From: CATQHP01 sp965205595
GTDB taxonomy: Bacteria > Acidobacteriota > Terriglobia > Bryobacterales > UBA6623
DNA length: 64,000 nt
Direction of reading: 5' to 3'
Assembly: GCA_965205595.1 (NCBI GenBank)
Contig: CBDBHI010000020.1
Span: 62,001 to 126,000, forward strand
Shown piece by piece: positions 7,860 to 16,352 of the stretch (the first letter of the stretch is position 1; each line of letters opens with the position of its first letter). The notes below the pieces were generated by a model. It made no database searches, had not been told where the DNA came from, and saw only the letters and a program-made list of their open reading frames with translations. The translations under genes and the position numbers were made by a program.

Positions 7860-9098
7860 GTGGCTAAAGTGGCGATTTCCCCAGCTAGGCGCGCGGCTTT
7901 CGAGGCGCTGCTGCGGGTCGAAAGGGACACCGCTTACTCTGACGCCGTACTGCATTCGCGATTGCTTGATGACATTGACACTCGCGGACGCGCCCTGGCC
8001 ACCGAGATCGTGATGGGTTGCCTGCGGCGCCGCGGGGAGCTAGATTTTCTGCTGGCTAGCCGGTTGAGCAAACCTGTTGGATCTCTAGACATCGAGGTGC
8101 GCACTGCTTTGTGGATCGGAGCCTATCAATTGCGATGTATGGCGCACGTTTCTCCAGCGGCCGCGGTCTCTGACTCCGTGGAGTTAGTGAAGGCAGCCCG
8201 GAAGCGGTCGGCGGCGGGCATGGTCAATGCCGTGCTTCGGAACCTTCCGGAGGCGCTGTCTCAGGAGGAGTCTGCGCAACACTCTCATCCCAATTGGCTA
8301 AGGGACCGCTGGAGTAGAAACCTGGGCGAGGCTGCCACCGAGCGGCTGCTCGCGGCGAACCTTTGCCGGCCGCCAACGTATCTGCGACTGACCAAAGGAG
8401 CAGATGGGCCCGGCACGATTGAGGGCTTGACGGCGGAAGGGCTGAGTGTCGATCCCGTCGACGTGCCGAACGCGTTTCGGGTGATTGGCGGCGATGTTTC
8501 GAAAACTCGGGCCTTTAGAGACGCGCAGTTGGTTGTCCAAGATTTGAGCTCTCAACTTGTTGCGCCGCTGCTCTCGGTAGAACCGGGCGATCGCGTTCTC
8601 GATGTATGTTCCGCGCCGGGTGGAAAGGCGCGCCAGGTTGCTGAACTTACCAGCGTTGTGGCCGCCGACCGCTATGTTCATCGCTTGCGGACTTTGCGCC
8701 GGCTCGGCCATGAAGGTCTTCGCTTGCTCTCGCTCGATGCCGAGCGTCCGCTGCCATTTCGAGCGCAGTTCGATCGCGTGCTCGTCGACGCACCTTGTTC
8801 GGGCACTGGCACTCTAGCTCGAAATCCGGAGATTAAGTGGCGATTGATTCGCCGTGATCTGGACGAGCTTCACGCCCGGCAAGTCAACATTCTCAGAAAC
8901 GCGCTCGACGTGGCAGCGCCAAATGGGCGGCTTGTCTACTCGACCTGCTCACTCGAACCCGAGGAAAATGAGCACGTCGTCGCCGAAGTTTTGGACAAGG
9001 CCTCGAACTGGTGCTCACAGAAAGTGCTCGACCGGCTGCCGGGCCGCGACGCGGGCGACGGGTTTCAGGCTTGGATTATTTCTCGAAATGACCGCTGA
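7860..9098 (+). CDS. rsmB: 16S rRNA (cytosine-967-C5)-methyltransferase RsmB
   Basis: A 412-residue protein. The N-terminal NusB-like domain begins with SPARRAAFEALLRVERD; the C-terminal SAM methyltransferase has DVCSAPGGKA (motif I) near residue 250, VDAPCSGTGTLARNPEIKWR (catalytic PC) near 315 and YSTCSLEPEENE (second catalytic TC) near 360. It methylates C967 of 16S rRNA. I prefer the GTG at 7860, which gives MAKVAISPARRA; an in-frame TTG at 7821 would add 13 residues. The 3' end overlaps the next gene by 11 bases. Confidence 0.93.
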   Translation: MAKVAISPARRAAFEALLRVERDTAYSDAVLHSRLLDDIDTRGRALATEIVMGCLRRRGELDFLLASRLSKPVGSLDIEVRTALWIGAYQLRCMAHVSPAAAVSDSVELVKAARKRSAAGMVNAVLRNLPEALSQEESAQHSHPNWLRDRWSRNLGEAATERLLAANLCRPPTYLRLTKGADGPGTIEGLTAEGLSVDPVDVPNAFRVIGGDVSKTRAFRDAQLVVQDLSSQLVAPLLSVEPGDRVLDVCSAPGGKARQVAELTSVVAADRYVHRLRTLRRLGHEGLRLLSLDAERPLPFRAQFDRVLVDAPCSGTGTLARNPEIKWRLIRRDLDELHARQVNILRNALDVAAPNGRLVYSTCSLEPEENEHVVAEVLDKASNWCSQKVLDRLPGRDAGDGFQAWIISRNDR

Positions 9099-10866
9099 TC
9101 GCGACGGACTGGTTGTTCTAGCCATCGCTTCGATCGTTATCCTGGGGACGATCGTTAGCCCACCGTCGCTGCTCGACGATGTCGACGCGACCTACTCACA
9201 GATTGCCCGAACGATGCTTGAGTCGGGCGATTGGGTTACAGCGCGAATCAACGGCGTTGCCTATTTCGACAAGCCACCGGGACAGGTTTGGGCGATTGCT
9301 GCCTCGTTCGCAGTATTTGGGGTCCACGACTGGGCGGCGCGGATCCCGATGGCGCTTGCCGCAATTTTTCTGTGCCGGCTGACGTACCGGCTTGGCTGCT
9401 GGGCATTTGGGCGAACAGCGGGACTCTTTGCCGGGATAGGGATATCGACCTGCGTCGGTCTGTTTCTGTTTACCAGAGCGCGCATACCAGACGTGTTCGT
9501 AGCTGTCACAACATTAGTGGCGTTGTGGTCATTTATACGGGCACTGGAAGAACGTGGTTCATCGAAGAAAGCCCCGGCGTTCGCCGCCGGAGCAGCGATC
9601 GGCGTTGGCGTTTTATTCAAAGGCCTGATCGCCGTCGTGTTGCCTCTAGGTGCGCTACTTGTTTACCTGATCAGCACCCGCGAGTGGCGCGACAGCGGCC
9701 TCTGGCGCCGCCTGAACGTTCCACTCATGGCGGGCGTAGCCGTGCTAATCGCTGCTCCCTGGCATGTTCTTGCAACGCTGCGGCACCCACCGTATTTGGA
9801 GTTCACGATGCTGAGCGAGCACGGGCAGTATCACGGGTTCTTTTGGCGCTATTTCATCAACGAACACCTCTTGCGCTATCTCGGCCTGCGTTACCCGAAA
9901 GACTACAACAGTGTTCCCCTACTGGCATTCTGGCTGGGTCATTTGATCTGGCTATTCCCCTGGAGCGCGTATGCTCCGGCGCTAAGAAACCTCTCATTTG
10001 GCAGCGAAAATCGCGGCGGGCGTACGCGCCGAATGATGCTGTGTTGCTTCATCTTCACGCTCTTGTTTTTCTCTGCGTCAACCTCGCAGGAGTACTACAC
10101 ACTGCCGGCCTATAGCGCCGCATTCCTGCTATTGGCTAGCGGGTTCGAAAGCTCCGATCGAATGCGGCGGCTCGGTGACAAGATCGCCGCCGGCACGGCT
10201 GCGATTGCGGGCGCGGCTGCGATCGGCACTTTGGCGTACGTTTGGAACTTGCCGGCGGCAGGGGACATCGCCTCAAGCCTGAGCCAAAACCCCGAGGCCT
10301 ATACTCTTTCGCTCGGGCACATGCAGGATTTAACGATCGAGTCGTTCGCCTATTTACGAGGCCCGTTGCTGCTCGCCGCCGTCGCATTCGCCGTCGGCAC
10401 GTTCGGGGGGCTATTTCTAAAAGGCCGTCAATCGATCGCTGCTCTCGCCTTAATGATGATCATTTTCATTCACGCGGCGCGCTGGGCGATGGTGACCTTC
10501 GATCCGTATCTGTCGTCACGCCCGCTGGCAACGGCCTATCTTGAGGCACCGCCCGGAGAACTGATCCTCGACCACGAGTACTACGCGTTCTCGTCGTTGG
10601 TGTTCTATGCGAATCAGCGCGCATGGCTGCTGAACGGCAGAAAGAACAACATCGAGTACGGAGCGAACGCCCCTGGCGCGCCAGATGTTTTTTTGGATGA
10701 CGCCGAACTCATCGAACGCTGGCGAAGTGGCAACCGCCACTATCTCGCGACATTCGAAGAAGACGTGCCGCGGTTCAAGGAATTATTGGGAGCCCGGCAG
10801 CTGGGGATTGTCGTCGAGAGTGGCGGTAAGGTGCTGCTTTCGAATGTGGCGCGGCCTCTACCTTGA
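9088..10866 (+). CDS. ArnT/PMT-like membrane glycosyltransferase (GT-C fold)
   Basis: A 592-residue polytopic membrane protein. The N-terminal loop has the GT-C acidic motif SLLDDVDATYSQIARTM, followed by GVAYFDKPPGQVWAIA, as in ArnT/PMT enzymes that transfer a sugar from an undecaprenyl carrier to lipid A or protein. About eleven hydrophobic segments occupy residues 1-480, with a soluble C-terminal domain. The start ATG lies inside the rsmB end, so the genes are coupled. Acceptor and donor are unknown. It is a good candidate for lipid A or protein modification, but genuine ArnT activity should not be assumed. Confidence 0.8.
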   Translation: MTADRDGLVVLAIASIVILGTIVSPPSLLDDVDATYSQIARTMLESGDWVTARINGVAYFDKPPGQVWAIAASFAVFGVHDWAARIPMALAAIFLCRLTYRLGCWAFGRTAGLFAGIGISTCVGLFLFTRARIPDVFVAVTTLVALWSFIRALEERGSSKKAPAFAAGAAIGVGVLFKGLIAVVLPLGALLVYLISTREWRDSGLWRRLNVPLMAGVAVLIAAPWHVLATLRHPPYLEFTMLSEHGQYHGFFWRYFINEHLLRYLGLRYPKDYNSVPLLAFWLGHLIWLFPWSAYAPALRNLSFGSENRGGRTRRMMLCCFIFTLLFFSASTSQEYYTLPAYSAAFLLLASGFESSDRMRRLGDKIAAGTAAIAGAAAIGTLAYVWNLPAAGDIASSLSQNPEAYTLSLGHMQDLTIESFAYLRGPLLLAAVAFAVGTFGGLFLKGRQSIAALALMMIIFIHAARWAMVTFDPYLSSRPLATAYLEAPPGELILDHEYYAFSSLVFYANQRAWLLNGRKNNIEYGANAPGAPDVFLDDAELIERWRSGNRHYLATFEEDVPRFKELLGARQLGIVVESGGKVLLSNVARPLP

Positions 10867-10958
10867 CCCGTTTAGGCATGTGCGCGACACAACAAACTCC
10901 TTCTCAAACGCACGCGACATCGAAACTTGCCTACCGACCTGAGGCGGATACGCCGGCA

Positions 10959-12419
10959 CTAAAAGCGCGTTACTCGCGGGCGTCCGACGTCGCTCGACAT
11001 CGCTAGGGCGTCGAAGTTCATCACCATGTGCTCATGACGAAACTTGCGCTAGTCGCTTGTCGTCCCAGAGGTTGTCGAACTCGCTCGGATCAGTCTCCAA
11101 GTCAAACAACTCACCAAGCCCATGGCCGTGGTAGACGACTTGTTTAAAGCGCTCGCTGCGCACCATGGTTCCGAAACTCTGTACTCCCCCAAGCGCCCGG
11201 TAGTACTCGCTGCGAACAAACTCTCTATGGCGATCGGCAGCAGTGTCGCCTCTCAACAATGAAGTCAGTGGTCTTCCGTGCATCGTTTCCGGCACACTCA
11301 ATCCCGCCAACTCCAGCAGTGTCGGCGCAAGATCGGTCAGTTCTACCAGAGCGCTGCTGCGAAGCGCTTTCTTGAACTGCCCGGGCCACGAAATCACCAG
11401 CGGAACATGCACCAGGCTTTCGTAAAAGCGACAGCCTTTGAGCAACAGCCAGTGGTCGCCGAGTGTCTCGCCGTGATCGCTTGTAAACATCCACAACCGT
11501 GTTTTGGGTCTGACCACTGTCGTCGAGAGCGTCGAGCATGCGGCCGACGTTGTGATCGATCAACTCGATCATGGCGTAGTACTTCGCCTGATACGACTTT
11601 GCGTTGAACTCATCGGGGCGTCTGGCGGCATTCTGGAAGTTGACGTTCTTCAGACGTTCCTGAGCGGCAAGATCCGTCTCTCGAAATAGGCGGGCCCGGC
11701 ATTTCCGATTCCGGGTAGTGATTGAGCCACTCTTGCGGCGGGTCGAATGGCGAATGTGGGTCGAAGCAGTTGAGGCTGAACATCCATGGCTTCGAGCGCT
11801 TCTCGTTCATGAACTCGATCGCGCGATCGGCACACCAAGTCGTCTGGTGAAACTCGCTTGGAATGTAGCCAAGTTTCTCGTAAGTCGATTTGTAGTCTTG
11901 GCCCTTTGATTTGAGCCAGTCGATGTAGGAGTGCCCTTCGGGCCAATCGTCGTGCGGATGATGGCTCCAGTGGAAAGCGCGGTATCCGTCGTCAACGCGT
12001 GGCTCCACGCGGCCTTGCGCGCCCGACAAATGGAACTTTCCGGCCAGCCCGCAGTCGTAGCCCGCGTCGGCAAGCGTTTTCGTAATCAGAGGCGCTGCAT
12101 CGTCCCAGCGATCGTTACCGTTCATGCAGCCATGCACCGCTGACGGATACATGCCTGTCATAAATCCGGCTCGGCTGGGAGTACAGATCGGCGACTGGCA
12201 ATATGCGTTTTCGAAGGTCACGCCACGCGCAACGAGTCGGTCGATGTTTTGGGGTGTGGATGTGTTCGTTGCCGAGCGCGCGGATCGTGTCCCAACGCTG
12301 CTGGTCGGTGCAGATCCAGAGAATATTGGGGACGGTTGTTCAGCCGCCGATGCTCGCTGGGCTGCGAGCCCGGCGGCTGTGGAACCTACGAATTGACGGC
12401 GGGTGACTTCGTTGCTCAT
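10959..12419 (-). pseudogene. Tat-exported sulfatase, disrupted by several frameshifts
   Basis: Pieces of one sulfatase lie in order in different frames. They are a Tat-type leader (SNEVTRRQFVGSTAAG); PNILWICTDQQRWDTIR in a second frame near 12255-12340; NIDRLVARGVTFENAYCQSP with the formylglycine motif CTPSR back in the first frame; a NAARRPDEFNAKSYQAKYYAMIELID stretch in another frame near 11560-11690; FTSDHGETLGDHW in another below 11515; and a C-terminal HEHMVMNFDALAMSS in yet another, ending at a TAG at 10959. At least five indels are needed. Intact, it would be about 486 residues, normal for arylsulfatases. It is a pseudogene unless the indels are sequence errors. Confidence 0.8.
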
Positions 12420-12461
12420 CGCCGGGCATTGTCGCACAGGGCGACTGCGCTGGGCCGCCGA

Positions 12462-12900
12462 TCAGCGGCTGCGGAAAAACTCAATCGGTTCGATAGAGAC
12501 GATTTTCCACTTATCTTTTCGTTTCGCGAATCGCAACGACAGAGTCTGTTGACGCCGCTCGACGGCCCCGGGGCTTGAGGCCGGCGTCAATTGCATTAGC
12601 CAATCCACGCTGACGACTCGCTCGTCTCCTACGACCTGGGGAGATCCGTTCTCGACCGAAGATGCGATTCTACGTTGCGCGCAGAGCGCCTCGACATGGA
12701 TGCGCAGATCACCAAACCCCAGCATCGACCGCGAGTCAAATTTCGAAAGAAACAAAGGCGCATTGCCGGCCTGTAGAGCTCGACTCGCATCGCGAATGAC
12801 GAGGCGAATCGAGGCGGCCTCATCGCTTGCAAAGCACGGCGAAGCGCAATACCACGAGTCCCAGCGAAACGGCCAGCATCCAAAGTCGGCGATCGAACAC
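12462..12900 (-). pseudogene. Small membrane-anchored NTF2/SnoaL-like protein, frameshifted
   Basis: A GTG at 12900 opens a frame encoding a hydrophobic anchor (RRLWMLAVSLGLVVLRFAVL) that hits a stop near 12817. A one-base shift there continues as DEAASIRLVIRDASRALQAGN, then FLSKFDSRSMLGFGDLR, then a C-terminal strand set ending in DKWKIVSIEPIEFF, which looks like a cystatin/NTF2-type fold. The length 439 is not a multiple of three, in agreement with one indel. It starts 5 bases after the preceding small gene in a leftward cluster. Family assignment is tentative. Confidence 0.5.
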
Positions 12901-12905
12901 CGGGC

Positions 12906-13106
12906 CTACTTATGGGTGCGTAGCTTGCTACGACCGTCTTTCACTGCGAGAGCTTGTGAGGCGAATCGCGCCTTAAGCGCCTCTTCTTTCCTCAACCAAT
13001 AATCTGGCGTAACAGCAATTCCTTCGCCGCTGCCCGCGCCTTCCAACAACAGACGTTCGAGTCGCTTTGCGACGGCAGCATCTTTAGGCCAGCTGAGGTC
13101 ATCCAC
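12906..13106 (-). CDS. Small protein resembling an addiction-module antidote, function uncertain
   Basis: About 66 residues from a GTG at 13106 with a TAGGAG ribosome-binding site 6 bases upstream (a TTG one codon earlier is possible). The stretch LLLEGAGSGEGIAVTPDYWLRKEEALKARF resembles the C-terminal part of ParD-type antitoxins, but no ribbon-helix-helix N-terminus and no adjacent toxin gene are visible. It begins 6 bases after the end of the dehydrogenase subunit gene, so it is probably co-transcribed. Treat the antitoxin resemblance as weak. Confidence 0.45.
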   Translation of the reverse strand: MDDLSWPKDAAVAKRLERLLLEGAGSGEGIAVTPDYWLRKEEALKARFASQALAVKDGRSKLRTHK

Positions 13107-13115
13107 CAAAAGCTC

Positions 13116-13822
13116 CTACGCCTTAAACGGGCTGCGGCTCATGGCGTAGTCGATCGCCTTTTGGGGAACCTCGTACTCGCTGTACGATGCGTTGCCAATG
13201 TAGCCGATGTCCTTAATCCCGGCGGGGCTTGTGTAGTAGGCATCGACAACTAGTCGCCGCGCCCAATCGAAAAATCTCAGGCCCCGTCGAATATCGCCTG
13301 GCTGTTTCAGCCCGTACATCGCGAACCCGCCTGTAGTAGCTCGTGCGAAAACCTCGTATCGCTGGCGCGCTCAGTTTCGTCGGCCTTCACCAGCGAGTCG
13401 AGCACCGCGGTTTGATCCGAGCCCGATGCGTCGACAAAACTCTTACCGTGGCCCTCGGCCATCGCGTGGTCAAGCCATAGGATGCCGCCGCTGAAAATCG
13501 CCTCTAGATCATCATTCTGGCTGCACAACAGATCGATAAACTCGGGAGCACCGCCGTCGCGACCGCTGGGCCCGCCGGAGTCGGCCGGGATGATTAGCTC
13601 AGACAGCCTTTCGAGCGTCTTAAACTCATGGGCATTGAAATACTTGACCGTGTATTCGCCCTTGAACGTCTTCTCATCCGACGCCTGCGAGTGGACCTCA
13701 TGAGCGTCGGCGAGCTCCATTGGCCCGGCAAGCCCAACAGCGGTAATTCCAAGTGCGATTCGACGCAACGCATCGCGTCGCGAGAGGGCCTCGATCGAAA
13801 CGAAAGTTTGTTGCTTAGACAT
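13116..13822 (-). pseudogene. Gluconate 2-dehydrogenase subunit 3-like protein, one frameshift
   Basis: The first 165 or so residues carry a twin-arginine leader (LSRRDALRRIALGITAVGL) and the family stretch FKTLERLSELIIPADSGGPSGRDGGAPEFIDLL. Near 13320 the frame is lost; the shifted frame continues as MYGLKQPGDIRRGLRFFDWARR and VVDAYYTSPAGIKDIGYIGN, the conserved C-terminus. One indel separates the halves. This small subunit normally carries the partner GMC flavoprotein through the Tat pathway. It overlaps the GMC gene by 8 bases (start within the GMC end). Confidence 0.8.
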
Positions 13823-15515
13823 TGCCCTTCCTCATTTCTTCGGCCAAATACTCGGCTGTTCGCCAGGCGAGCGCATTGATTGTCAGTGTCGGATTCTTAT
13901 CGGGGTTGCTCACGAAAGTCGCCGCATCGGCGACAAAAAGATTCTTCACGTCGTGGGCTTGGCCGTACTTATTAAGAACCGAGTTGCCAGGGTTGTCGCC
14001 CATTCGTGCGCCGCCAACCTCGTGAATGATCGAACCTGGGACCGAAATGCCTTGTCCCTCGCGCGCGGCATTGTTCTGTTGGAGTCCCTTGCCACCGCAA
14101 GCTTCGATCAATTCGGAGAACGATTTCTCCATATGGCGCGCCTGCTTCCACTCGTAGTCGCTCCACTTGAAATGGAAGCGCGGCACGGGAATGCCCCACT
14201 TGTCGACGACATCAGGATCGATATCGAGATAGCTCTGATTGTTCGGGATCATTTCGCCGCGGCCCGAAAGCCCGATGCCGGTACCGTATTCCTGGCGAAT
14301 CTTCTCTTTAAGCTTCTTGCCATATCCGTACTTGCGGGCCAGCGACCCGAACGACCCCGGACCCGGCAGTCGGAAGCCGCCACCGAACTCGATGTGGTAG
14401 CCGCGCGGAAAGTCCAGTTTGTTGTGATCGTTGTACAGCCACCACGGCGCGTAGAGATGTGCGCCGCCGAAACCGCTGGTGTCGTAGCGCGGCATGTTCT
14501 CGAGATAAGGAATCGAACCTCTCACGCCGTAGCCGACGGTGTCCATCAGGTAGCGGCCAACGAGGCCTGACCCGTTCGCAATGCCGTTGGGAAAGTGTTT
14601 CGACTTCGAGTTGAGCATCAGCCGCGATGTTTCGCAGGCCGAAGCTGAGAGCACCACAGCCTTCCCGCGAACCCGCTTTTCGATGCGTTCATTCTTGTCG
14701 ACGTAAACGATTCCCGTCGCCCGGCCATCGTCTCCGACCTCGACTTCGCGGACCATCGCCTCGGTGATTAGGGTCAGGTTGCCGGTCTCCATCGCCGGGA
14801 AAATTTCTACTTGCGAAGCAGAGTAATTCGAAGCGGTTAGGCAGCCGCGCCCGCACTCACCGCAGTAATGGCAAGCGGGGCGACCGTTCTTCGGCTTGGT
14901 AATGATTGCGCGCCGATTGGCAATGAAGGGCACTCCCAGTTTTTTGCCGGCCTTCTGCATCAGTAGCTCGTGGACCTTGGGCCGCGGGGGCGTCTCGAAA
15001 ATGCCGTCGGGCGCGCTAGGAATTCCCTCGACGCTTCCAGTCACTCCGATGAACTTCTCCGCACGGTCGTACCAGGGTGATAGTTCTTCGTAGCTGATGG
15101 GCCAATCCCACCCCAGTCCATCACGCGAGTAGGGCTTCATGTCCATAGCCGAAAAGCGGAATGACATGCGGCCGTAGTGGTTCGTGCGCCCACCAACGAC
15201 TCGCGAGCGGAACCAGTCGAATTGGCTGCCTTCAGCCACGGTATACGGCTCGCCTTCAAGCTGCCATCCACCGCTGACGGTCTTAAAGAATCCGTAGTTG
15301 GTGCCGCTGCCGAAGTACTGCGCACCACCGTCTTCGGCCGAGCGATGACCGTAGTCGTACGGCCACTTGTGGGTCTTGTAGTCTTTCTGCGGGTCGATCA
15401 TCGGCCCCGCTTCGAGCAGAGCGACTTTTAGCCCCAAGCCCGTCAATACACGCACGGTGGTGCCGCCGCCGGCGCCGGCGCCGACAACCACCACGTCGTA
15501 AGTAGTTTCAGCCAT
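13815..15515 (-). CDS. GMC-family FAD oxidoreductase (gluconate 2-dehydrogenase large-subunit type)
   Basis: A 566-residue flavoprotein with an N-terminal dinucleotide-binding motif GAGAGGGTTVRVL (residues about 12-24), a GGRTNHYGRMSFRF flavin region near 110, a cysteine cluster CHYCGECGRGC near 215 and the C-terminal GMC pattern HEVGGARMGDNP, then DAATFVSNPDKNPTLTINALAWR. It oxidises a sugar or alcohol, probably in the periplasm, carried by the Tat signal of the neighbouring small subunit. The gene is intact, although its partner and the downstream sulfatase are not, so the complex is probably impaired. Confidence 0.88.
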   Translation of the reverse strand: MAETTYDVVVVGAGAGGGTTVRVLTGLGLKVALLEAGPMIDPQKDYKTHKWPYDYGHRSAEDGGAQYFGSGTNYGFFKTVSGGWQLEGEPYTVAEGSQFDWFRSRVVGGRTNHYGRMSFRFSAMDMKPYSRDGLGWDWPISYEELSPWYDRAEKFIGVTGSVEGIPSAPDGIFETPPRPKVHELLMQKAGKKLGVPFIANRRAIITKPKNGRPACHYCGECGRGCLTASNYSASQVEIFPAMETGNLTLITEAMVREVEVGDDGRATGIVYVDKNERIEKRVRGKAVVLSASACETSRLMLNSKSKHFPNGIANGSGLVGRYLMDTVGYGVRGSIPYLENMPRYDTSGFGGAHLYAPWWLYNDHNKLDFPRGYHIEFGGGFRLPGPGSFGSLARKYGYGKKLKEKIRQEYGTGIGLSGRGEMIPNNQSYLDIDPDVVDKWGIPVPRFHFKWSDYEWKQARHMEKSFSELIEACGGKGLQQNNAAREGQGISVPGSIIHEVGGARMGDNPGNSVLNKYGQAHDVKNLFVADAATFVSNPDKNPTLTINALAWRTAEYLAEEMRKGNV

Positions 15516-15670
15516 CTAGTTGCCCTTTCAAGGTCCGCAAATTATGATGGCACAGCGCTGGGGGTAGCCGCCCGCGTCGGCTGAATAGTGTGGGAGCTTT
15601 CAGCCTGTGGCCAGTTCGTCCGTACGAAACAGGTCTTGACATCACCGTATCAGCGTATCAACATGATCTC

Positions 15671-15913
15671 ATGAGAACGACCCTCACCCTTGACGACGAC
15701 ATACACGAGGCAGCGCAGCATCTTTCTCGCACGTCGGGGGAGCGTCTTGGCAAAATCGTCTCCGAACTAGCCCGTCGAGGCCTAGCCAAGGCGCCAGCGA
15801 AACCGCCGTCGCGAAGGAGGCGTCGGTTCGCCACGTTTAATCTACCGCCTGACGCTCCGATGATTCCGGCTTCCCGGGTTCAGGACTTCCTCGATGAAGA
15901 AGGCACGTTCTAA
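15671..15913 (+). CDS. vapB: VapB-like ribbon-helix-helix antitoxin
   Basis: An 80-residue protein starting MRTTLTLDDDIHEAAQHLS, the ribbon-helix-helix DNA-binding pattern of antitoxins, followed by a basic linker (PPSRRRRRF) and a toxin-binding tail (PASRVQDFLDEEG). I chose the ATG at 15671 because it gives the canonical antitoxin N-terminus. It overlaps the PIN toxin gene by 20 bases. A TTGACA element at 15636 and the near-repeat GTATCAGCGTATCA just upstream of the start could be promoter and operator for autorepression; that is inference. Confidence 0.85.
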   Translation: MRTTLTLDDDIHEAAQHLSRTSGERLGKIVSELARRGLAKAPAKPPSRRRRRFATFNLPPDAPMIPASRVQDFLDEEGTF

Positions 15914-16346
15914 TCTGTTCTTGCTTGACGTCAACTTTCTTGTGGCGCTCGCCTGGCCCACGCACCAAGGACACATCGTTGCAGTCGAGCGTCTGGAGTC
16001 GGACCCTAACGAATGGGCCACTTGTGCGCTAACGGAGCTAGGGTTCGTGCGAGTGTCGTCTGTACCCGCGGTGGTCGGTTTGCGCCAAAGTGCGAGCGAG
16101 GCTTGCGAAGTCTTGCAGCAGTTGCGGAAAGACGAACGCCACATCTTCATCGGCGAGCTGCCGTCGCCTAACGATCTGGGTGGTTGGGACCAAGTTTACG
16201 GGCACAAGAAAGTTACAGATCACTATCTGCTGCGCCTTGCGGAGTCAAAAGCCGCCACGCTGTTGACGTTCGACAACCGGTTAGGAAGTTTGGCGAAGAG
16301 TCCCGACGCCGTCGAGGTGCTGTCGCTTCGTCCCGACTCCCGGTGA
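15894..16346 (+). CDS. vapC: VapC-like PIN-domain ribonuclease toxin
   Basis: A 150-residue PIN-domain protein with the acidic residues in the expected order: LLDVNFLVAL (Asp near 12), ALTELGFVRV (Glu near 48), KVTDHYLLRLA (Asp near 110) and LLTFDNRLG (Asp near 127). Together with the overlapping upstream antitoxin gene it forms a type II toxin-antitoxin pair, in which the toxin cleaves RNA until bound by VapB. Length is normal for the family. It sits between the GMC cluster and tolC. Confidence 0.9.
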   Translation: MKKARSNLFLLDVNFLVALAWPTHQGHIVAVERLESDPNEWATCALTELGFVRVSSVPAVVGLRQSASEACEVLQQLRKDERHIFIGELPSPNDLGGWDQVYGHKKVTDHYLLRLAESKAATLLTFDNRLGSLAKSPDAVEVLSLRPDSR

Positions 16347-16352
16347 TCAGCG

